DNA of 64,000 nucleotides from Aphanomyces cochlioides (Eukaryota > Oomycota > Saprolegniomycetes > Saprolegniales > Verrucalvaceae). Below the pieces are notes generated by a model. That model saw only the letters and a list, made by a program, of their open reading frames with translations. It ran no database searches and was not told the origin of the DNA. The stretch covers positions 1,178,001 to 1,242,000 of the forward strand of contig JAHQRK010000001.1 in the NCBI GenBank assembly GCA_019828595.1. Reading direction: 5' to 3'. The translations under genes and the position numbers were made by a program. Shown here in pieces: positions 56,833 to 64,000 of the stretch. The first letter of the stretch is position 1, and the number at the start of each line of letters is the position of its first letter.

Positions 56833-57278
56833 GACGCTCGCTTGGCCAAACGGAGAACGTTCGTTGCCCACTCAGCCAAACACTGGCACACTCATCGCTC
56901 GATGATGCTCCATCCAGAGCAACTCCCGGTCCTTACGCCGCCTACACGACGCCTTCGGCGAAGACCCCCCAGGAAGCCCCCTGATCCTCCTTCCACCGGC
57001 TAATAGCCACTGCGGCGCCCGCTTGATGCCCGCCAGCATCCTTCAACAACCTTCTGTATATTGTCTGTTACCTCCGCTAGGTTAGCCTAGTACGCGGCCT
57101 GTGGCTGCATTGCGCCCGCCGAGAGAGAGAGAGTAACTTAACTGCGTAATAACGATAACAATTTGTGAAAAAGTGGTTAAAAGTTTTTAACTGTTAATTA
57201 ATGTGTTAAAAAGCAACGCTACTTGAGAAGAAGGGTTAGTCTATTCTTTTTCGACACATCTGCTCTAAATTAAACATA

Positions 57279-57868
57279 CAGTCATCCCTCGATATAGTGA
57301 TCCCACTATAAATTTATAACCTTTCATAACATATATATTCTCAACTATACTAATATATATACGTTTTTACAGTAAATTTCAAATTTCAAACTGAAAATCG
57401 AGCGCAAAATGGAGTGCATGCGACTTACCCACAAGCAAAAGCGACAAATCATTCAACACAAGGCAGAACACCCGTCAGCAACCCGAACTCAACTCCAACT
57501 GCGGTCAAAAGAGGAGTTTAAACTCAATCGTTTGCCGTCAAAATCGACAATAACCAGCATATTGCACGAGATTGACAGCGCGGACATGCTAATCATTCAC
57601 CCCTCACCGTTTCCGGCTACAATCGCAAGTCATCCTGCATTTCACAAGCTTATCCTACGAACCATGTTTCCACGGAGGTATCCTTTGACTAAAAAGTAGA
57701 CTCCAATTTAAGATACAAGTCATTTTGAATTGGCCCTCGGTTCGTGTTCGGCTCAGGACAATAGTTTCTCTCAGTACTCTTAAAGTTAATAATCGACCAG
57801 TTCTCTAGTTAGTGAATAACCTTTGATAATTTATATTTTAGAGGGGTCACTATTTCGAGGGATGACTG
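57279..57868. mobile_element. Short pogo-derived element, array copy 2
   Basis: Same CAGTCATCCCTCG ends and the same 96-codon HTH remnant (57409-57699) as 43976-44565. Confidence 0.8.
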
Positions 57869-58063
57869 CAGAAGGGTTTGTCTCATCGGAGGGGTTTCGC
57901 AACATACTGTATTCCAACTTGGTCATCGCATCAAAGGGCTTCTTGTTTGGTCTCACAGTGTCAATCTCGATGGTTAGAGCATCCACAGCAGTCTCTGAAT
58001 CCTTCTCTGAAACTGACTTTTTTCTGATTCCAGTCGATAATTTCAGAGAAAACATCTCCAGTA

Positions 58064-59623
58064 CAGTGCGCGCCACAGCATTGCAGCCACCTTATATTCG
58101 ACACAAAAATTCCACCACTCCTATGTCGCCCCTCGCAATGATCGCGAAATGCATGTACATGATTGGCGGAATAGTTTGAGCTTCAAATATCCCGCCAATC
58201 ATGGCGGAGTGTCATGAAAATGAATATTTGCAGGCAATACCGTGCGTCAGAGCATTGCAGGTCACTTCAAAATCAGCGTCATATAGCGATAATACACCTC
58301 GTTGTGAACTCAAAGGTATTGCAATAGCTAAAGTAAGATCTACTCTGACTGTCAAACACTACAACGGCATCACTAGAATGGGAAGCCAGCCAAGACTGAC
58401 CGTTGAAGAGCGAGCCTCGATTGCGACGTTTCATCGCTTTGGAATGTCCTATCGGGCCATCGCCAAAGAGATGGGCCGTAACAAGGACACGATTCGAACA
58501 TATTTGAAGAATCCTGAGCGATATGGGCGCAAGTTTCAAGGAAGAAAGCTCACAAAAATTGTCGGTCGAGAGTGCCGGAAGCTTTACCGCGAAGCATCCA
58601 ACACTGGCGCGTCCGCACGGAGCCTTCACTCAACTCTTAAGTTGGAGGGATCGGTGCGGACGTGCCAGCGTCGGATGCTGGCGGCAGGGTTCCTCAAGAA
58701 CTTGAAGCGCAAGAGCACACCAAGTCTACTCCCAAGACACAAGATTGAACGAGTCAACTATGCCAGCCGCAACCTCGAGGATCATGTCAATTGGACTCAG
58801 ATCATCTGGTCTGACGAGAAAAAGTTCAATCTCGACGGACCCGATGGTCTAAAGTACTATTGGCATGATCTTCGGAAGGCCCCGGAGTCGTTTTTCTCCC
58901 GTGCCAACGGTGGACAGAGTGTGATGGTATGGGGTGCCTTTTCGGGCCATGGAAAAGCCGAATTGGCGATTTTGGAAGGCAACCAAGATGCTGACGATTA
59001 CGTCCATACGCTGAGTGACCACTTATTTCCATTTGGTCATTCAGTATATGGTCGTAATTTTGTGTTTATGCAAGATGGAGCCTCGATCCACCGCGCCAAG
59101 ACCACTATCAAGTTTTTGAACGACCAAGGCGTTGAGCTATTTGACCATCCCGCACTCTCCCCAGACTTGAATCCAATCGAAAATGTCTGGGGATTGATGG
59201 CGAGGAAAGTTTACGAGAATGGTAAACAGTACTCGTCGAGAAACGAGCTTATTCGAGCAGTGAAGCTTGCGTGGTCTCAAATCGACCAAAACTATCTCGA
59301 CAAATTGATTTCATCAATGCCTAAGCGTTGTGTGGCAGTCCTCAAGGGCAAAGGTAGTGTAATCAACTATTAGATGATAAATTGAATACAATTTACATTT
59401 GTCTTGCATCAAAATTTTCAGTGGCTGCAATGCTCCGTCGCATGTTATTCATCTAAATTTGCAGTAAATCACTCATGCGTTGTTGAATGACTCTTTGGTC
59501 GCGAGTTTGTATGTTGTAGTGATGTTTCATTCAGCTTCAAATAGTCGCAGATTACTCAAAGCTGCATCGGCCTATCCTAATCACGGCAAACATGGTGGCT
59601 GCAATGCTGTGGCGCGCACACTG
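58064..59623. mobile_element. Tc1 element with IR/DR-like ends, array copy 2
   Basis: As 44761-46320, but the right end differs: copy 1 reads GCGCGCACTGTAGTCTCTGG while copy 2 reads GCGCGCACACTGTCTCTGG, so the right TA duplication is altered here. The transposase inside is open. Confidence 0.85.
58378..59373 (+). CDS. Tc1 transposase, open frame (array copy 2)
   Basis: 331 residues from MGSQPRLTVEERAS; a longer frame to 58201 has no domain support. Seen: N-terminal paired-like HTH (MSYRAIAKEMGRNKDTIRTY), a second DNA-binding helix region (RTCQRRMLAAGFLKNLKRKS), and a complete DD34E core: WSDEKKFNLDG, FMQDGASIHRA and SPDLNPIENVWG. The length is normal for Tc1 transposases, so this copy could encode an active enzyme. 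The identical gene in copy 1 is frameshifted by two bases. Confidence 0.92.
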   Translation: MGSQPRLTVEERASIATFHRFGMSYRAIAKEMGRNKDTIRTYLKNPERYGRKFQGRKLTKIVGRECRKLYREASNTGASARSLHSTLKLEGSVRTCQRRMLAAGFLKNLKRKSTPSLLPRHKIERVNYASRNLEDHVNWTQIIWSDEKKFNLDGPDGLKYYWHDLRKAPESFFSRANGGQSVMVWGAFSGHGKAELAILEGNQDADDYVHTLSDHLFPFGHSVYGRNFVFMQDGASIHRAKTTIKFLNDQGVELFDHPALSPDLNPIENVWGLMARKVYENGKQYSSRNELIRAVKLAWSQIDQNYLDKLISSMPKRCVAVLKGKGSVINY

Positions 59624-59787
59624 TCTCTGGTTTGACTCTGAAACTGGTTATCAGGACTCCGTGACACTGAGTTTTGAGCCCTACCACTGAATTTTTGCCC
59701 AAAAAGTCAGAGTCTTGGAGCAGAGACACGGGGTTTCGTGTTATATTCAGTATACGAAATAGGAGGGATTCACATTTTATTGCCGCC

Positions 59788-60030
59788 ATGGCATGGATGG
59801 ATGAAGAAGAGAATCTGCTTCTGTGCAGATCATGGATGCTTCTGTGCAGATCATGGATAGCAGCTTCTGAAGACAGCACTAAAGGTTCGAGCCAAACGTC
59901 CAGCACGTTTTGGTTGACTGTTGCATCGATCTACAATGAAGCCAAGGACGCAATTCGTCCAGAGCGAACGGCAAGAGCACTCGAATCCAAGTTCAGTGTG
60001 ATCAAGCACAGCGTTACCAAGCTCGCTGGT
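59788..60030 (+). pseudogene. NAM-like DNA-binding gene fragment cut at array junction, copy 2
   Basis: Same truncated frame as 46488-46730, again ending at KLAGC where the next unit begins. Confidence 0.6.
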
Positions 60031-61114
60031 TGTGGATGGTTTTGAATTATCCACAGCATACTTCTGTTCGAATGACTGCTTGGCGCATGGTAGCTTGTCA
60101 GTGACTGATGGACTTCGACGCAGCGGTGGTCTATTGAATCCATGTTTCTCTGAGATGCCAGACTTGTTAACATCAGACGAAGCGTCAGCAGCAACAATGC
60201 CACCGTCATGTCATGCTTTGGCACCAAATGGAGTTGTCGATGTTGCTAGATTCGTTTGAACCACTGGATGGCACTGCTCCAATGGTTGCTTGACGCATGA
60301 CAGCGAGACGTTGTGAGTGAAAGAAGGACTGCGATGTAGCAGAGGTGGCTGCAATCCTCCCGTCGTAGTAGCGCCCCCCAACAGCATCCTGACATTCAGA
60401 TGGTTGCTGGACATGTTTCATTGAGATCTTGCAAGTAAACGTGGGACTTCGACAAAGCGTGCGTGGCTGCATCTCTCCAGTCGCGAAAGTGTCCAACTTG
60501 GTGGAAATGGATGCTTTCGCTGTAGCAAGGTTACTGTCAGGGAATTCTTTGACACCAATTGCAGCATGAAGCAGCGAAATCCAGGGAGTTTCGATTGTGA
60601 CCTTCAGGGCAAGACAGGCGTTGAGACTCGCAAGGACAAACATCAGAATGCTGAGAAAGAATGATGCGTTGAGTATATCGCCACAATCTTGACTGTGTTC
60701 ACAAACAGGTTTCAGAGGGAGCCAGGTGCACCGAGCGATCTGGATCGTAGCCTCCAGTACAAAAAAGACGTTGAGAGTCACCAGGATAAGCATAAGGATG
60801 CTTAAGGACTCCTTGACTTGATTTCGTTCGCAACTGAACGTGGCACATAATGCCGGGGTTGTGGTTGATAACTTCGGTGGATTCACGGGATGTTGCTGCT
60901 TGATAGCTGAGGTTGGAGCAATCGGGGCGGACTGCTCCAAGTCCTCGAAAGCATTTTGACGTGCATACTTGTTGTTGCCGCGTGGTCTTGTGGTCTTCCA
61001 TGTGAAAGTGGGACACCGGCGCAATGAAGGTCGCTTCGCTCCTTCTGTGGCGGGGGTACCGACCTTGTGTTGGACTTCGAGTGTGGCTTGGGACTTCTGG
61101 GAGTGACCGCTCAT
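60031..61114 (-). CDS. RRSPTFT repeat protein, array copy 3 (3' end truncated by junction)
   Basis: Same as copy 2, with the first open frame at 60206-61114 and the same C-run shift and TGA. Confidence 0.5.
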
Positions 61115-62385
61115 TGATAAAACTTGTCAAATCGGAAAATGAGCTCAATCCATGTTCGGAACCTCGTGAGAGAGAGGAACAGAATTCCATGAGACCCCGT
61201 GAAGCTGTTCCGAAAATCCATGTTCGGAACCGCGTCACGGGTCTCATCGAATTCTGTTCCTGTCTCTCATTTTCCATCTTCCATTTCTGGAAAGATCACA
61301 AAAATGGCACTATGTAACACTTTTTCGGGCTGGTCGGATGCCCATCAATTTTTTTATTCCATAAAACTGAAATGACATTTTGCAAAAATTTTCCAAAGTT
61401 CCAAATTCACATGTTAAAATGGAATTGATTCAACCAATCGCCGGAGGAAAATTTGATTAGAACACACTATAACACTTTTTAATGATTATATTATTTAGTG
61501 TACTTTGATGGATGATCGAGTTAACAGTTGAGCTCCAATGAGGTGGAGTAGCGCAAAGAAGCCAGTGGAGTGTGGCGTAGACGCAGTTGTTACTATAGTA
61601 TTGCTTTAGAGTTGACAGCGGGAATTTTCAACTCGCAGACCTCTAGGGATAGACACCAAATTGGTATTTTCACACTATTTAGTCCAACTTGAAATTAACA
61701 AAGTTCACACTGTCAGTTGAACAGGGGCCGATCGATTATTGTTGGTTCGCCACACAATTCCTCTCTATTTATAACGAGAGCTACCACATTTCTCTGCTAT
61801 TGAAGTGAGAGATGGACGGAGGCACACTCGGCGACAAGAGCTGTGACTGCGAGGGTTTGGCTGAATTGATAGAATTCATACATGAAGAGTATCAAATCAT
61901 CTTTGAATAAATTTTGATACTTTGAAGTATTTTAGGGTGCGTCTGGCAAAAATTCAAAATCAATATGCCATTTTCAGCTAAATTGGGATCAACTATTTAT
62001 GGCATACTCAAAATAGAGGTAAAACCTCCATCTCGTAAAATGGCATTTTGGAAGCCTCCAATGAGTATATCCCAACCAAAAATATTGGATTTGGTGCAAA
62101 ACTCTTGGAGATAAACAAGTTCATATTGTCGATTTCATTCGAAATTGTGAGGGGGGTCCGAGATGTATCGATTTTTCAAATCGATCTGCGAATCGCTCAG
62201 CCAATCAGAATCGAGTATTTACCTAATTCACGCAAAACACACCCAGACACACGTGTAATTAATTTGGGACGATTGACATACTTTCCATTTATACTTGATT
62301 TCAGTATGATCGAATCGATTTGGAATAGAATTCGATTTTGGTAAAAAAAACAAATTTGGGTGAAAAAGACAATATTTTGACCTAA

Positions 62386-62732
62386 GGGCCCGTCTGGCAA
62401 CCGAAAATATTACAATAAATTGGCCCAAAATGCTATTTTGAGGCCAAATTCAACAATTTAGGTCAAAATATGAACTTGTTTATCTCAAAGAGTTTTGCTC
62501 CAAATCCAATATTTTTGGTTGGGATATACTCACTGGAGGCTCCCAAAATGTCATTTTACGAAATGGAGGCTTTACCTCTATTTTGAATATGCCATAAATA
62601 GTTGATTCCAATTTAGCTGAAAATGGCATATTTATTTTGAAATTTGCCAGACGCACCCTAAATATTGAGTTTGGCCTCAAAATGGCATTTTGGACCTATT
62701 TATTGTAATATTTTCGGTTGCCAGACGGGCCC
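62386..62732. mobile_element. 347-bp MITE with TAA duplication, array copy 3
   Basis: Identical layout to 35786-36132. Confidence 0.75.
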
Positions 62733-62741
62733 TAATTTGGA

Positions 62742-63801
62742 TTGAAGCAAATTCAAAAATCCATTCTGGTTGGTGCGGCCGTCGTTGCTGCTGCTGCGAT
62801 CCTTGCGTGGCGATTCCAGCCATGGACACAACTAGGAGGTGGAAAATCAAAAAGATCGAGTAAGAAAGAGCGGCGAGAACTGCGGAAGGAGCAACGACGG
62901 AACCATATTGATGCGAGGAGGAAGAACAAGCGAATGCAAGCCAACGCCGACCGACAAAAGAAATGGGAAGAAGACAATGCAAATCATCCGATCGACCAAG
63001 ACGAAAAGCAAAGGCAATACGATGCGAAATTGGCTCTGAAGAAGCAACAGCAAGAAACTCTCGAGGTACGTGATGACGAAGCTTTGCACTCATAGCCGAG
63101 GAGCTTAGGCCAAAATGAACTTTGCGATGACGAATGGACTGCGCGTTGCGATCGACCTTTCTTTCCTCACTAAAGAAAATCTTCGGGTATATGTCTTCTC
63201 AATCCATTGGTCTGAAGATCTAGTACAGGAGCGAAACAGTGTTTTGAAGCAAGTTGGTTCAGCGTATGGTGTAATGAAAAAGAGTCCACATCCACAACTC
63301 TTATCGCTGCATCTTGCGTCGTACAATGGAGAAATCGCATCCTTTTGCGACTCCAAGGGAGTTCAATCTTGGAAGGTACAGCAAAATTGATATCGATCTC
63401 TCTGACGTGCATCATCTCCAGGTTACAACACACGCTGAATCGGTTGAGTCTCTATTTCCAAATAATCGAGTGGTCTTCCTGTCGCCTGACGCGACAAATG
63501 TACTCACAACAATCGACCCAAACACAGTATATATCGTTGGTGGAATTGCAGACCGCACAGTTCGAAAGGTACATGCACGGCCTCGCTATTTCCTGACAAT
63601 TCTTGTCAACAGGGAGAAACCATGTCGAAGGCATCTTCCAAAGCCATTACAACGGCACGTCTTCCAGTGCGTGAGTACGTGAACGTTCGATCTCACGTTC
63701 TAAACATCGACTCTGTTCTTCTCCTGCTCCTCGAGGTGCATAACGGCAGCGACTGGAAGGATGCATTCGACAAGATCCTTCCCAAGCGACTTCTAAAATA
63801 A
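62742..63801 (+). CDS. TRMT10: TRM10 tRNA m1G9 methyltransferase, array copy 3
   Basis: All four exons and the introns match copy 1 (no deletion in intron 2), so three intact TRM10 reading frames are present in the window. The same lack of an in-frame ATG and the same MITE just upstream apply. Confidence 0.85.
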
Positions 63802-64000
63802 ACCAAATCGAAAATTCAAATATCCATCCGGATAATATACGTACTGTTCTCAAGAAACTTGACATCGCTGGCTGCTTCCCCACGAGCTTGCACTTCAGTA
63901 GAAAGAACCGGCAAGTCTATCTTGCTTAGAACGGTTAGGGTCAGTGCTAACACAATCTAGAGGTTGCATGACGTGATTGAGATGTCATCAAACGCCAAGA

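Larger units (their letters stand above)
33430..64000. repeat. Head-to-tail tandem array of a 13.3-kb unit (two full copies and part of a third)
   Basis: Copy 1 is 33430-46730, copy 2 is 46731-60030, and copy 3 runs from 60031 past the window end. The unit starts TGTGGATGGTTTTGAATTAT. Offsets between matching positions are 13299-13304 bp throughout. Differences seen are almost all small indels: C-run near 43700, GA-run near 57121, GT near 45617, a base in the TRM10 intron, a three-base and a one-base change in the phosphatase, a few bases near 41110, and one base near 61625. The left edge cuts the repeat-protein gene, and the right edge cuts a DNA-binding-like gene. Confidence 0.95.

Overview
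The window looks like gene-dense nuclear DNA of an oomycete (stramenopile), probably a Saprolegniales / Aphanomyces-type genome. The lineage is inferred from three things. Genes are split by many GT-AG introns of only about 35-55 bp. Intergenic distances are extremely short, and convergent stop codons can abut. Transposons include a Crypton-type tyrosine recombinase, pogo, Harbinger and Tc1 elements of kinds common in oomycetes. There are no operons, Shine-Dalgarno sites or CRISPR arrays, and I found no rRNA or tRNA gene.

The first half (1-33 kb) is mostly single-copy housekeeping genes, many of them in nuclear and RNA metabolism. In order they are: a four-TM protein, a SMARCD/BAF60 SWI/SNF subunit, an RCC1-repeat protein, NSUN2-type tRNA m5C methyltransferase, a TE-rich stretch at 6.7-12 kb (foldback element, Crypton relic, MITE fragment, pogo relic), a small wall-protein-like ORF, biotin synthase, PUS7 pseudouridine synthase, a coiled-coil protein, NMN adenylyltransferase, a ZnF-UBP ubiquitin protease, a small unknown, a myristoylation-motif RING protein, RBM48, SPC25, THOC1, an unknown protein and a TMEM185-like membrane protein.

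The second half (33,430-64,000) is a head-to-tail tandem array of a 13.3-kb unit: copy 1 at 33430-46730, copy 2 at 46731-60030, copy 3 from 60031 and cut by the window end. Each unit carries a repeat protein with two membrane segments (motif RRSPTFT), nested MITEs, a TRM10-type tRNA m1G9 methyltransferase, a secreted alkaline phosphatase, a two-gene Harbinger element, a pogo-derived short element, a Tc1 element with IR/DR-like ends, and a DNA-binding-like gene cut by the unit junction. The copies differ almost only by small indels. Some of these break genes in one copy only: the phosphatase in copy 2 and the Tc1 transposase in copy 1. The array is either a very recent amplification or partly an assembly/base-calling effect.

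Gene calls rest on recognising conserved motifs in the translated frames and joining exons at plausible GT-AG sites. Coordinates give the outer limits of the coding region and may be off by a base or, at weakly supported starts, by an exon.
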